From assembly GCA_009773645.1 (NCBI GenBank), contig WSYB01000005.1:1-64000 (forward strand): a stretch of 64,000 nt of DNA, in the 5' to 3' direction. The notes under the pieces are model-generated. The model ran no database searches, was not told the DNA's origin, and saw only the letters and a list, made by a program, of their open reading frames with translations. Numbering within the stretch: position 1 is the stretch's first letter; every line of letters begins with the position of its first letter. The position numbers were made by a program, and so were the translations under genes. Positions 17,318 to 26,377 of this stretch are shown here, one piece after another. This stretch comes from Geobacteraceae bacterium. GTDB lineage: Bacteria; Desulfobacterota; Desulfuromonadia; Geobacterales; Geobacteraceae.

Positions 17318-18712
17318 ATGACATCACCCGCCGGCATGGACAACATTAAGAACCCCGACACCATCGGGCCGGACCGTGCCACGGCCAAAACCGGTCCGCG
17401 CAGGTATTTCCTGCCAATGCTTCTCCTGTTGACGCTCCTCGGACTCTTTTCCCGCCAGTACCTCCTGCACTCCCAACCGGTTTCGGTGGACGATTTCTCG
17501 GTGGGGCTCACGGCCATAAACTACGTGGAGTCGGGACAACTGGGGCCGACCATGTGGAACCATTCCAACCTGTGCGGGATACTGGTCTACGGCGCCATGC
17601 GGCTTTTCGGCACCGGGGTCGTTGGACTGAAGGGGGTGAGCCTCATGTTCGGCCTCTTCTCCATCCCGCTGCTCGGCCTTGTGGCCCGGAGGTTCATGTC
17701 GGAGAGTGCTGCCCTCCTTGCCTCTTTCCTCTGGACTGTCGAACCCCTTGCAATCGACTTTTCCCGCCAGGCCATCGGTGACATCTACCTAGCTTTTTTC
17801 CCGCTGCTCGGGATCTATTTTGCCTGCCGGTACCGGGAGAGCCGGCGCCAATACTGGCTGCTTGCCGCCGGGGTGAGTTTCGGCTGCGGATTGTCCACCA
17901 AGTGGAGCGTCATTTTCCCCTTGGCAGTTACCCTGGTGCTGGTTGCCCGCTCTATCCGGAAGGGACGAGAGGAGAGTGGGGCGTGTCGGGCAATCAGCAT
18001 GGTCCACTGCTTTGCCGCGCTGGTCTTGCTTCCCCTGATCATTTACCTGCTCACCTTCATCCCCTGGTTTGGCCGCGGATACGATGCCAGCGAGTGGCCT
18101 GCCCTGCAGCAGGCCATGTACCGGGAGACCTCCCAACATACCGGCTATCACCCCCTGGAGCAGGACTACCGGGATCATTGGGCCTACGAGTGGTTTGTCC
18201 GCCCCATAACCTACGAGGATGTCTATGCCAATCGGGACGGCAACGGTCAGGAAGGGCTGGACGGAAGCGACGGCCGGATGACCGTCCTCCTGGCGGTCGC
18301 CAATCCGCTGGTCTGGCTGGCGGTGCTGCCGTCGCTGCTGTTTGCCGCATGGCAGGGTATTCGCAAGCGCGACGAGGGGCTCTGCTATCTGGCGGGACTT
18401 TTCCTCTGTTCTTACCTGCCGCTGGCGCTGGCGCAACGTCCCATCTGGGCGAACACGGCCCTGTCCGTACTCCCCTTCGCCTTTATGGCAGTGGCTTATT
18501 CCATAACCGCCATTGCCGGGAATCCCGTGACAAGGCAACGGATCATCGCCGCCTATGTGGTGGCGGTTGCACTGACCACTGCGCCGCTCTACCCTCTCGT
18601 GATAGGGAAGGGTTTTGAGTTGCCGTACCTGAAGGATTACCTGGAGCAGAACTATGCGGACAAGCTCCAGCGGATGAGGGATGGGGGAGCTTTCCCATCC
18701 GGCGGCAGATGA
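17318..18712 (+). CDS. GT39/ArnT-like membrane glycosyltransferase (copy 2)
   Basis: A 464-residue paralogue of the preceding gene, 7 bases downstream of its stop. The diagnostic loop is nearly identical (SVDDFSVGLTAINYVESGQL), with the acidic pair at D58-D59. The stretches FGTGVVGLKG, LTFIPWFG and the ending IGKGFELPYLKDYLEQN also match copy 1 (there IGKGAEFPFLRDYFLQN). It has an extra cytoplasmic N-terminus of about 15 residues and a short C-terminal tail. Such tandem pairs may add successive sugars or act on different acceptors. Co-transcription with copy 1 is likely from the spacing. Confidence 0.87.
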   Translation: MTSPAGMDNIKNPDTIGPDRATAKTGPRRYFLPMLLLLTLLGLFSRQYLLHSQPVSVDDFSVGLTAINYVESGQLGPTMWNHSNLCGILVYGAMRLFGTGVVGLKGVSLMFGLFSIPLLGLVARRFMSESAALLASFLWTVEPLAIDFSRQAIGDIYLAFFPLLGIYFACRYRESRRQYWLLAAGVSFGCGLSTKWSVIFPLAVTLVLVARSIRKGREESGACRAISMVHCFAALVLLPLIIYLLTFIPWFGRGYDASEWPALQQAMYRETSQHTGYHPLEQDYRDHWAYEWFVRPITYEDVYANRDGNGQEGLDGSDGRMTVLLAVANPLVWLAVLPSLLFAAWQGIRKRDEGLCYLAGLFLCSYLPLALAQRPIWANTALSVLPFAFMAVAYSITAIAGNPVTRQRIIAAYVVAVALTTAPLYPLVIGKGFELPYLKDYLEQNYADKLQRMRDGGAFPSGGR

Positions 18713-18753
18713 GGAGCCATGATGCCGGAATACAGTTCATCTCAGGAGGCCCC

Positions 18754-18918
18754 ATGATGGGCCGAATCTCCTGGCGTTCCGTGATTGCGCCGCTCCTCCT
18801 CGTTGGCGCCGGATTGGCAGTTCGGAATCATTCCCTCCCCCGCCAGGGGGGAGGGGACTTTATTCATGCTTGCGGAAGATTGGTGCTAATCAGTTTCGGG
18901 GATGACACCTTCAGCTGA
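18754..18918 (+). CDS. Short ORF with strong ribosome site, possible truncated third GT39 copy
   Basis: A 54-codon frame begins at a double ATG preceded by a perfect AGGAGG six bases upstream. The start matches neither neighbour, so something was once translated here. The first 30 residues (one membrane segment, PLLLVGAGLAVRNHSLPRQ) loosely resemble the N-terminus of the two GT39 proteins just upstream (L.LLGLFSRQYLLHSQP), after which the similarity stops. It may be the stub of a third tandem copy. The similarity is weak, and a real small membrane peptide is not excluded. Confidence 0.4.
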   Translation: MMGRISWRSVIAPLLLVGAGLAVRNHSLPRQGGGDFIHACGRLVLISFGDDTFS

Positions 18919-18949
18919 AGATCAGTTTTAATCACAAGGGAATTTGTCG

Positions 18950-19993
18950 ATGGATGTGCGTACCGTCCTCATTACAGGCGGCGCCGGATTCTATGGTGAA
19001 TCGCTCAAGGAGTACCTCCTGGAGCGCGGGGTCCGTTGTGTCTCCGTTGATGTCGAGGAAGATTTCTCCAGGCATCCGCTTCTGACCTCGGTGCGGGGGG
19101 ACATTCGTGACCGGGAGCTGCTGGCGCGGCTGGCCGCCACGCATCGATTCGACGCGATCTGCCATCTGGCCGCCGTTCTGGCCCATTCGGTAAAAGACGA
19201 GAGTCACCTCTGGTCCGTGAATGTGGACGGGACGAGAAACGTCGCCGAGGTGGCGGCAGAGTTCAGTATACCCAAGGTTATCTTCACTTCGTCCAACTGT
19301 CTCTGGGGAGAAGGTTTCGGCAGGCCGGTCAGCGAAGACGATCAGCCGCGGCCGGTGGAGATATATGGTCGATCCAAGTGGGAGGGAGAAAAAATTCTCC
19401 TCGGCTCTGCGGATCGGTTCGATGTGGTGGTCTTGCGCTGTCCCACCATAGTTGCGGCCGGGCGTCTCGGCCTGTTGGCGATCCTTTTCGAGTTCATCGC
19501 CGAAGGGCGCAGGGTCTGGGTGGTCGATGGAGGCAGGAACCGTTACCAGTTCATCTCGGCTGCCGATCTGAACGATGCCTGTCTGAGGGCGCTCGAATAC
19601 AGGGGGAGCGATCTCTTCAATATCGGCTCCGACAATGTCCCTACCCTGGCCGAGGCGTACCGGTATGTCATCGACAGGGCCGGGACAAAGGCGCGGGTGG
19701 CGAGCCTTCCGGGACGGATCGCCCTTCCGCTGATGAGATACGCCCATCGGTTCGGTCTCTCTCCGCTCGGCCCGTACCAGTACAAGATGATTGCCGAGAG
19801 CTTTGAGTTCGATACGGCGAAGATAAAGGCCCGGCTGGGCTGGTCCCCTTCCATCACCAACCGGGAGATGCTTTGGGACGCCTATCGCTATTACCACGAC
19901 CATCTGGCGGAGATAAAACAGAGGAAGAACGTCTCTCCCCACAAAAAGCCCGCCAGCCTGGGGATCATCAGGCTGCTGAAGTGGCTGTCCTGA
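18950..19993 (+). CDS. NAD-dependent epimerase/dehydratase (extended SDR)
   Basis: A 347-residue protein with the start set by an AAGGG site 9 bases upstream; a TTG at 18944 is in frame. The N-terminal nucleotide-binding motif is GGAGFYG, followed by the acidic DVEEDF at the end of the second strand and DIRD further on. The active-site region has TSSNCLWGEG and YGRSKWEGE, that is Ser/Thr plus the YxxxK pair of extended short-chain dehydrogenases. The family usually epimerises, reduces or dehydrates nucleotide sugars, and some members act on sterol- or polyprenyl-type substrates. It heads a run of radical SAM and FAD enzymes downstream, so the substrate may be a sugar or lipid made by that cluster. 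Confidence 0.88.
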   Translation: MDVRTVLITGGAGFYGESLKEYLLERGVRCVSVDVEEDFSRHPLLTSVRGDIRDRELLARLAATHRFDAICHLAAVLAHSVKDESHLWSVNVDGTRNVAEVAAEFSIPKVIFTSSNCLWGEGFGRPVSEDDQPRPVEIYGRSKWEGEKILLGSADRFDVVVLRCPTIVAAGRLGLLAILFEFIAEGRRVWVVDGGRNRYQFISAADLNDACLRALEYRGSDLFNIGSDNVPTLAEAYRYVIDRAGTKARVASLPGRIALPLMRYAHRFGLSPLGPYQYKMIAESFEFDTAKIKARLGWSPSITNREMLWDAYRYYHDHLAEIKQRKNVSPHKKPASLGIIRLLKWLS

Positions 19994-20074
19994 TGAACGG
20001 GTGGTCTCCCATGGGAGGTTGTTATAATCACCAGGCCTGAAAATATCCTGAAGCTGATCAGGGTCTTCTGGAGA

Positions 20075-21079
20075 ATGCGGCGCTTCAAGCCGACATTCGT
20101 CAGTTTCAACTCCTTGAATTCCTGCAATCAGGCCTGCCCGATGTGCGCAGTCTGGCGTCGTGGCGGGGAGATGCTGACGGTCGAAGAGATGGAGCCCATC
20201 TTTCGCGACCTGAAGCGTTTCGGATTCATGGTAACGGAGATCTCCGGCGGCGAGCCTTTTTTGCGGGAAGACATCTACGACATCTTTGCCATGCTGGACC
20301 GGCTCTCCTTCCTCTATACCACGGCGACCAACGGCACGCTCTTCACTCCCGCAGGCATAGATAGGCTTCGTTCGGCCAAAGGGCTCCTGCAACTGGCGGT
20401 CAGCATCGACTCGCTCGACCCGCATACCTACGCCCGCCTGCGGGGACGTGATTTCCTGCCGGATGTGCTCAAGAATCTGGAGCGCCTGATAGCCGCGAAG
20501 TTGCCTTTTCCCGTCAAGGTGAACCTGGTGATGAACCGACATAACTACCGGGAGACCTTTCGCTTTCTTGATTTCGTGAAGGAGCGCGGCATAAGCCTCT
20601 CCGTCTTCCCCATCAATCAGGGGGAAGGGTTCTTCCACCGGCATACGGATCCCCTGTTCCGGGCAACAGCCGAGGAGCGACAGGAGATGGCGGAGATATT
20701 CCGTGAGCTCGCCCGGCTGCGGCGGTGCGGCGAGCCGCTCTGGGAGTACAGCGGGTTTTATGAACTGGCCGCGGAATACGTACTGGGGCGACCGGTGGGG
20801 CCGTGTGACGCCGGGCGAATGTACATCGATCTCAATGCCGACGGTCAGGTTGCCGTCTGTCTTGACCACGAGGGTGTCGGCGATATCCGCCGGAACAGTA
20901 TCAGTGATATCTGGCGCGAGCTGCAATCCCAGCGAGACAAGATCAAGGTCTGTCAGGAAGGTACTCCCTGTTTCTATACCTGCACCTACAACATTTCCAT
21001 TACCGCCCGGAATGAATTCTCTTTTTTCGCTGAAACCGCGCGGACAGGTATGCGTCGTTTCTGGCAGAGGACGATATGA
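20075..21079 (+). CDS. Radical SAM enzyme with SPASM-like C-terminus
   Basis: A 334-residue protein with the cluster motif CNQACPMC (CxxxCxxC) at about residues 17-24, then a GGEPF motif that binds the SAM amino group. The C-terminal part (about residues 245-320) has further cysteines in the order [22 protein letters not shown] and YTC, as in SPASM/twitch domains that hold auxiliary Fe-S clusters. The assigned ATG has GGAG immediately before it, which is too close. The frame is open upstream to 19997 without a standard start, so the true N-terminus is uncertain. It overlaps the next gene (ATGA). SPASM enzymes modify peptides, alcohols or sugars; no precursor peptide is obvious here. Confidence 0.87.
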   Translation: MRRFKPTFVSFNSLNSCNQACPMCAVWRRGGEMLTVEEMEPIFRDLKRFGFMVTEISGGEPFLREDIYDIFAMLDRLSFLYTTATNGTLFTPAGIDRLRSAKGLLQLAVSIDSLDPHTYARLRGRDFLPDVLKNLERLIAAKLPFPVKVNLVMNRHNYRETFRFLDFVKERGISLSVFPINQGEGFFHRHTDPLFRATAEERQEMAEIFRELARLRRCGEPLWEYSGFYELAAEYVLGRPVGPCDAGRMYIDLNADGQVAVCLDHEGVGDIRRNSISDIWRELQSQRDKIKVCQEGTPCFYTCTYNISITARNEFSFFAETARTGMRRFWQRTI

Positions 21080-22521
21080 GCCGAAAGGGCCGCTTCAGTA
21101 ATACCTCCAGGGATGTCGTAATAATCGGCGCCGGCCCGGCCGGACTCACCGCTGCCTATGAACTGACCAGGGAAGGGATTCCAGTGGTCCTGTTCGAGCA
21201 GGGAACGGCACCTGGCGGCATAGCCAGGACCGCCGAGTACCGGGGTTTCCGCTTCGACATCGGCGGGCACCGCTTCTTTACCAAGCACCTGATCGTACGG
21301 AGTCTCTGGCAGTCGCTGTTAGGGGATGATCTGCTCACCCGGCCGCGTCTCTCCAGGATATATTACGCCGGCCGCTTTTTCGACTACCCCCTCAAGCCGC
21401 TCAACGTCCTGAAAAACCTCGGCGCTGTTACCAGCCTCCTCATCCTGGCGAGTTATCTTCGGCGCATGATCCGGCCGATCCGTCCCGAGGCGAGCCTCGC
21501 CGACTGGGTGACCAACCGCTTCGGCAGCCGTCTCTACGAGATGTTTTTCCGGGCCTATACCGAAAAGGTATGGGGGATCCCTTGCCGGCGCATCGGCGCC
21601 CAGTGGGCGGCCCAGCGGATCAAGGGGCTGTCGCTGAAGAGCGCGGTGCTGAGCATGTTTGCCCCCCGGCGTGCGCTCCGGGGCGAGGGGGCGATCAGGA
21701 CCCTGATCGAGGAGTTCCTCTATCCCCGGCGCGGACCGGGGATGATGTGGGATGCCCTCTGCGGGTTCATCCGCTCCCATGGAGGGACGATCGGTTTCGG
21801 CAGCAGGGTCGCGGCGCTTCTGCACGACGGCAAGCGGGTCACGGCTATGGAAGTGGATCGGGACGGGGTACGGGAGAAGCAGCCGGTGTCGCATGTCATC
21901 TCCACCATGCCGCTCAAGGAGCTGGTCAACGCCATGCGTCCCGCGCCGCCGGCCGCAGTGCTCGCCGCGGCGGAACGACTCTCCTACCGGGACTTTCTGA
22001 CCGTGGCGCTGATCATCGACCGGGCGGAGCTCTTTCCCGACAACTGGATCTACGTGCATGAGCCGTCGCTCCGGGTGGGGAGGATCCAGAACTACAAGAA
22101 CTGGAGCCCGGACATGGTCCCTGACCAGTCAAAGACCTGTCTGGGGCTGGAGTATTTCTGCTTTGCCGGGGATGAGCTCTGGACGATGCCCGACTCCGAG
22201 CTGCTGGCACTGGCCAGGAGGGAACTGGCCGCCATCGGGCTTGCCGATCCCGACCTCGTGAGCGACGGCACGGTGGTGCGGATGCCGAAGGCCTATCCCG
22301 TCTATGATGAGGGGTACGAGGAGTCACTGACGCAAATCCGGCGCTATCTGGCCGGGTTCGAGAACCTGCAGGTGATCGGGCGGAACGGCATGCATCGCTA
22401 CAACAATATGGACCATTCCATGTTGACAGCCATCCTGGCAGTGCGTAACATGTTCGGAGAGCATCACGACCTGTGGGAGGTGAATGTCGATGAGGAGTAT
22501 CATGAGATCCGGTATGGGTGA
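21076..22521 (+). CDS. FAD-dependent oxidoreductase of the amine oxidase/UGM-like superfamily
   Basis: A 481-residue flavoprotein. The N-terminus has the dinucleotide fold motif [15 protein letters not shown] with an acidic residue closing the second strand (LFEQG), then [20 protein letters not shown], typical of protoporphyrinogen-oxidase-like and UDP-galactopyranose-mutase-like proteins. The C-terminal FAD contact is seen as [15 protein letters not shown]. The length is normal for the family. The start overlaps the radical SAM stop. The family includes desaturases, carotenoid and sugar-ring enzymes and PPOX-like proteins, so the reaction is open. The location between an epimerase and radical SAM enzymes suggests a step in one pathway. 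Confidence 0.87.
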   Translation: MSRKGRFSNTSRDVVIIGAGPAGLTAAYELTREGIPVVLFEQGTAPGGIARTAEYRGFRFDIGGHRFFTKHLIVRSLWQSLLGDDLLTRPRLSRIYYAGRFFDYPLKPLNVLKNLGAVTSLLILASYLRRMIRPIRPEASLADWVTNRFGSRLYEMFFRAYTEKVWGIPCRRIGAQWAAQRIKGLSLKSAVLSMFAPRRALRGEGAIRTLIEEFLYPRRGPGMMWDALCGFIRSHGGTIGFGSRVAALLHDGKRVTAMEVDRDGVREKQPVSHVISTMPLKELVNAMRPAPPAAVLAAAERLSYRDFLTVALIIDRAELFPDNWIYVHEPSLRVGRIQNYKNWSPDMVPDQSKTCLGLEYFCFAGDELWTMPDSELLALARRELAAIGLADPDLVSDGTVVRMPKAYPVYDEGYEESLTQIRRYLAGFENLQVIGRNGMHRYNNMDHSMLTAILAVRNMFGEHHDLWEVNVDEEYHEIRYG

Positions 22522-22598
22522 CGTGCGTGAAGGTGGAATTCCCGAAACCCTATGGGCATTGCATACGAACGCACAATAAAAATCAAGAGAGGTTGAAC

Positions 22599-22949
22599 AT
22601 GGACCTGAAGAAAACGGCCATCGTACTGAACGGCTTTATCCACGACTTCGCCACCGGCTACTGGCTTTCGGCAATGATCGCCATATACTTCCTGCACGAT
22701 TTCCAGGACGCATACCCGTCAGTTGCAGCCCTTCTGAATGTCATTGAAAGGTTCTTTTTCTGGAACACGATCGGCGCGGTGGTGGTCATTCTTGCCACTG
22801 GCGCCGGGCGGACCTATACTTACGTGGATAACGTCTTCGGCGAGAGCACCGAAAAGACCCGCCGCAGAATGCTGATCATCAAACACGCAATCCTTTTCGC
22901 CATCTTCGGCTCAGCGGGGTGGTGGGCCTACACCGTAACGTTTCACTGA
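22599..22949 (+). CDS. Small three-segment membrane protein, unknown
   Basis: 116 residues, started at the ATG with a GAGAGG site six bases upstream (the longer frame from 22518 has no site). Three hydrophobic segments are apparent, near residues 7-31, 46-68 and 92-113. Histidines occur at or near segment ends (FIHDFATGYW, YFLHDF, IIKHAILF), a pattern that could ligate haem as in small cytochrome-b-like proteins, but this is only suggestive. No family recognised. It ends 11 bases before the next radical SAM gene, so it is probably in the same operon. Confidence 0.75.
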   Translation: MDLKKTAIVLNGFIHDFATGYWLSAMIAIYFLHDFQDAYPSVAALLNVIERFFFWNTIGAVVVILATGAGRTYTYVDNVFGESTEKTRRRMLIIKHAILFAIFGSAGWWAYTVTFH

Positions 22950-22960
22950 GGTTCAGGAAG

Positions 22961-24271
22961 ATGAAAATTACCATAATATCCCCCCAGTTCCCTTTCTCCG
23001 GGCGTGTCCCGCTGGTGCCGCCCATCCTTGAATACCTTGCCGCACTGACCCTGCGCGCCGACCCGGGCATTGAGGTCGAGCTGATTGACGCCAACCAGAC
23101 CCCTGTAGAGGCCGCTTCTCTGAACACCGGCCTGGTGGCGATCAGCGCCATGACAGCTACGGCGCCGTGGACTTACCGGTTTGCCGATGAGTGCCGGAGC
23201 CTGGGACTGCCGGTGGTGCTGGGCGGGATACACCCTACGGCGCTGCCGGACGAGGCGGCGCGCCATGCCGACGCGGTGGTGGCGGGGGAGGCTGAGTCGG
23301 TCTGGGGAGAGGTTCTTGCTGATGCCGGAACCCGCTCACTGAGAAAGCTGTATCAGGGCGAAAGATTGACTCTGGACGGCCTGCCGATGCCTGTTGATGG
23401 GAAGCTTCAGGGGAATTACCGTTTTCGCGCCTTTTTCACCATGCGCGGCTGCCCCTATCGCTGCACCTTCTGCTCCGTGCGCCGCTTTTTCGGCGACACC
23501 ATCCGCTATCGGCCGGTTGCCGAGGTGGCCGCCGAGATCGAGGCCGGAGCGGGGAAGGTCTGGTTCAACGGCGATGACAACATCTGGGGAGGGGATGCGA
23601 AGCGGAGCATCGCCCTGTTTGAGGCGCTTGCCGGGGGCTCGAAGAAACACTGGTACGGGTTTGGCGATTTGCAGGCGGCTCAGGGGAGAGAGGGAGAGCG
23701 CATGCTCTCCGCGGCCAGAAAAAGCGGGCTTTTTTCAGTTTGGGTCGGCTGGGAGAGTGGCTCTACAGATACCCTCCACTCGTTCAAGGCGGCCGGCAAA
23801 CAGGGGGCTGACCGGATTGGGGCAATCAAAAGAATGCAGGATGCGGGGATCGACGTGGTCCTCTTTGTGGTGCTGGGGGGCCGCCAGGACTCCATTGACA
23901 GCTTCAAGCGCACCCTGGAACTTGCCGATTCCCTGAATGTGGGAATCCACCCCGTTCTGCTTACCCCTCTTCCCGGCACCGAACTGTTCGAGGAATACCG
24001 GGAACATCTCATCCCCGGCCTTGGCTGGGAATACTTTACCGGGGTCAGATCGGTCTTTACCCACCCTGATCCGGAGATGACAGCAAGGCGTCGTGAGGAG
24101 GAATACCACAAGCTTGCCCGGGAGCTCTTCAGGTTTGAGCGCATCTTCAAACGGATATCCAAAATACCGATGAGCGGTTTTCCCTCCACCCATTTTCTCT
24201 CCCTCATGAAGCAGCTTCCGATGAAAAGGGCGCTCAGAAAGGCTTATGAGGAATGGCTTGCGGAAGAGTGA
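22961..24271 (+). CDS. B12-binding-type radical SAM enzyme (copy A)
   Basis: A 436-residue protein, started at the ATG with GAGG nine bases upstream. The first 130 residues read as a Rossmann-like cobalamin-binding domain (VELIDANQT, VVLGGIHPTALPDEA). The radical SAM core follows with the cluster motif CPYRCTFC at about residues 164-171. Family members use SAM, often with cobalamin, for methylations and ring or chain chemistry on tetrapyrroles, hopanoids, lipids and natural products. A duplicate of its first 170 bases is fused to the TPR gene at 12146. Substrate unknown; its neighbours are an FAD enzyme and another B12-type radical SAM protein. Confidence 0.9.
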   Translation: MKITIISPQFPFSGRVPLVPPILEYLAALTLRADPGIEVELIDANQTPVEAASLNTGLVAISAMTATAPWTYRFADECRSLGLPVVLGGIHPTALPDEAARHADAVVAGEAESVWGEVLADAGTRSLRKLYQGERLTLDGLPMPVDGKLQGNYRFRAFFTMRGCPYRCTFCSVRRFFGDTIRYRPVAEVAAEIEAGAGKVWFNGDDNIWGGDAKRSIALFEALAGGSKKHWYGFGDLQAAQGREGERMLSAARKSGLFSVWVGWESGSTDTLHSFKAAGKQGADRIGAIKRMQDAGIDVVLFVVLGGRQDSIDSFKRTLELADSLNVGIHPVLLTPLPGTELFEEYREHLIPGLGWEYFTGVRSVFTHPDPEMTARRREEEYHKLARELFRFERIFKRISKIPMSGFPSTHFLSLMKQLPMKRALRKAYEEWLAEE

Positions 24272-24447
24272 GCGTTTTGTTGCTGTCCTGTTCGAACGGT
24301 TTTTCCGGGCAGATTGCCAATGGGTTCCTCTAAAAAAATTAAAGACAAAAAAAACGTAATCCTGTAATATGAAAAACTCCGTTACAAAAACGTGTGGCCT
24401 GATAATTGCAAAATAAAAAACTTCAAGCTTCTCTGAAGGAAAAGTCG

Positions 24448-25953
24448 ATGAAGATAAAAAAAGTAGCCCTCATTACCCCTCCTTACCATTCCGGCGTCGT
24501 CGAGTCAGCCGGTACATGGCTGAATGTGGGGTTTGTCTATATAGCCGGCGCTCTTCGGGCGCAGGGCTTTGAGGTCGATTATTACGACGCCATGTCTTTG
24601 TGGCACAAGTGGCCCGATATCCGGAAGAGAATCGAGGCGTTCCAGCCGGATGTGGTCGCCACCACCGCATTTACCGCTTCCATCGTCGATGCGGTCAAGC
24701 TCCTCAGGTTTGCCAAGGAGATAAATCCCGGTGTCGTTACGGTGCTGGGGAACGTCCACGCCACCTTCTGCTATGAGGAGATCCTCAAGGCCGACCACGA
24801 TGCGGTTGATTACATCGTGCGCGGCGAAGGGGAGGTGACCCTGCCGACCCTCCTCAACTGCCTGAAGGCCGGTGACGATCCGCAAAATGTGCCGGGACTC
24901 GCCTACTACCGGGACGGCACGGTGAGTGCGACACCCAAGGCCCCTTTCATCCATGATCTTGATTCTCTGCCCACCGCCTGGGACCTGGTGGAATGGCCCA
25001 TTTACAGCTACCGGGCCAAGAACAACGCGCGCCTGGCCATCGTTTCTTCATCGCGGGGCTGCCAGCAAAAATGCTCGTTCTGCTCCCAGCAGCTCTTCTG
25101 GGCGCAAACCTGGCGGGCCAGGAGTCCGGAAAACTTCATAACCGAACTGGAGATGCTCAATCAAAAGTATGGTGTCGAGGTTGCAATGCTCGCCGATGAG
25201 ATACCTACCTTTGACAGGGAGCGCTGGGAGCGGATTCTCGACCTGATGATCGAACGCCGGGTGGGGGTGAAGCTCCTGATGGAGACCCGCGTAGACGACA
25301 TCCTGCGTGATGCCGACATCATGGACAAGTACCGCCGGGCGGGGGTGGAGCATATCTACGTCGGTGTCGAGGCCGGCTCCCAGGAGACCCTCGACCTGTT
25401 CAAGAAGGACACGCTGGTCGAGCAGTCCAAGGCGGCCATAGACCTCATCAACAATGCCGACATCGTTTCCGAGACCTCCTTTGTCCTCGGCATGCCCGAA
25501 GATACCCCCGAATCGATCGCAGCCACCATCGAGCTGGCCAAGCACTACAACCCGGACATGGCCTTCTTCCTTGCCATTGCCCCCTGGCCCTACGCGGAAC
25601 TCTACCCGCAGCTGGAAGAGTACGTGGCAACCAAGGACTACCGTAAATACAACCTGGTGGAACCGGTCATCAAGCCCAGGAACATGACCCTCAAAGATCT
25701 GGAGCGTGAGCTGGGAAGGGCGTCCCAGAAGTTCTACATGCACAAGTTCCAGAACCTGGACAAGCTCACCCCGTGGAAACGGGAATTCATGCTTGCGGTA
25801 TTCGATATTCTCGTCAACAACTCCTATCTGGCCGGGCAGATGCGTGACATGATGAAGGAAGGGAAGGAGATGCCGCCGGAGGTGAAGGCGCTCATCCGGG
25901 ATATCAAGGGCCATAAATCGGGTGCTCCGCATCCCATAGCGCCGATCCCGTAA
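24448..25953 (+). CDS. B12-binding-type radical SAM enzyme, BchE-like (copy B)
   Basis: A 501-residue protein, started at the ATG with a GAAGGA site seven bases upstream. Residues 1-170 form the B12-binding-type domain (ALITPPYHSG, GFVYIAGALRAQG, VLGNVHATF). The radical SAM core has CQQKCSFC at about residues 206-213 and GVEAGSQETLD further on. Overall it resembles the anaerobic Mg-protoporphyrin ester cyclase (BchE) and related methyltransferase families. There are no other bacteriochlorophyll genes nearby, so that function is not implied. A 176-base AT-rich gap separates it from copy A; a strong terminator follows. Confidence 0.9.
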   Translation: MKIKKVALITPPYHSGVVESAGTWLNVGFVYIAGALRAQGFEVDYYDAMSLWHKWPDIRKRIEAFQPDVVATTAFTASIVDAVKLLRFAKEINPGVVTVLGNVHATFCYEEILKADHDAVDYIVRGEGEVTLPTLLNCLKAGDDPQNVPGLAYYRDGTVSATPKAPFIHDLDSLPTAWDLVEWPIYSYRAKNNARLAIVSSSRGCQQKCSFCSQQLFWAQTWRARSPENFITELEMLNQKYGVEVAMLADEIPTFDRERWERILDLMIERRVGVKLLMETRVDDILRDADIMDKYRRAGVEHIYVGVEAGSQETLDLFKKDTLVEQSKAAIDLINNADIVSETSFVLGMPEDTPESIAATIELAKHYNPDMAFFLAIAPWPYAELYPQLEEYVATKDYRKYNLVEPVIKPRNMTLKDLERELGRASQKFYMHKFQNLDKLTPWKREFMLAVFDILVNNSYLAGQMRDMMKEGKEMPPEVKALIRDIKGHKSGAPHPIAPIP

Positions 25954-26002
25954 CAGATTAACCGGTTTCCAGATCGGAAACTAACTACAATTATTGAAGA
26001 AG

Positions 26003-26032
26003 AAAAAGGCCGGGTAATTCCCGGCCTTTTTC
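26003..26032 (+). terminator. Rho-independent terminator after radical SAM cluster
   Basis: A 12-bp stem (aaaaaggccggg/cccggccttttt) with a TAATT loop is followed by more T's. It lies 50 bases past the stop. Confidence 0.92.
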
Positions 26033-26039
26033 TTTTTTT

Positions 26040-26377
26040 GCTGCCCGGTTTAATCCAGATACTGAGCTGCCGACGCGCCTTCCCACGTTGGTATGGCTGG
26101 GTATGCAAATTGCTAGTAAATTTTAATTGAAATTAATTGCAGTTTACGTATAAAATGCCGTTAACACTAATCATTTGTTTCAGTTAATCCATGTATATCC
26201 GATAATTAATGGGTAGGTTATATGGCAGGGTGTTGCGGTGTTCTGACTGGCAGGCGCAGCTCTTGCCGTCCTGTTTAAGCGGCGGAAATATCCGACACTG
26301 CATGACAGGTTCCAACGGAAGTTTGAAAGAACTCTTTACCTTTGAATTTAGGAAGCGTTGCAGAAAAGGAGACCGGA
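26040..26377. other. AT-rich intergenic region before the 28-haem cytochrome
   Basis: About 340 bases without a gene, more AT-rich than its surroundings in its first half. It presumably holds the promoter of the large cytochrome. I see no c-di-GMP/cGAMP (GEMM) riboswitch signature (GGACGCAAAGCC-type core) and only an off-spacing match to a sigma-54 site. Confidence 0.6.

Noticed and set aside
18932-20926. 664-codon minus-strand frame opposite the epimerase and radical SAM genes
   Set aside because: Both plus-strand genes have clear catalytic motifs; the antisense frame has none and no start signal, and reflects high third-position GC.
24448-25953. Assignment as BchE (bacteriochlorophyll synthesis)
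   Set aside because: Only the general B12-radical SAM layout matches; no other chlorophyll genes are present, so the specific name is not justified.
26223-26236. Possible sigma-54 promoter (TGGCAGGGTGTTGC) before the 28-haem cytochrome
   Set aside because: The GG to GC distance is 9 bases instead of the required 10, and the -24 element is imperfect.
26040-26377. Search for a GEMM (c-di-GMP/cGAMP) riboswitch before the cytochrome, as known in Geobacter
   Set aside because: None of the conserved pieces of the aptamer are present here or in the shorter gaps before the other cytochromes.
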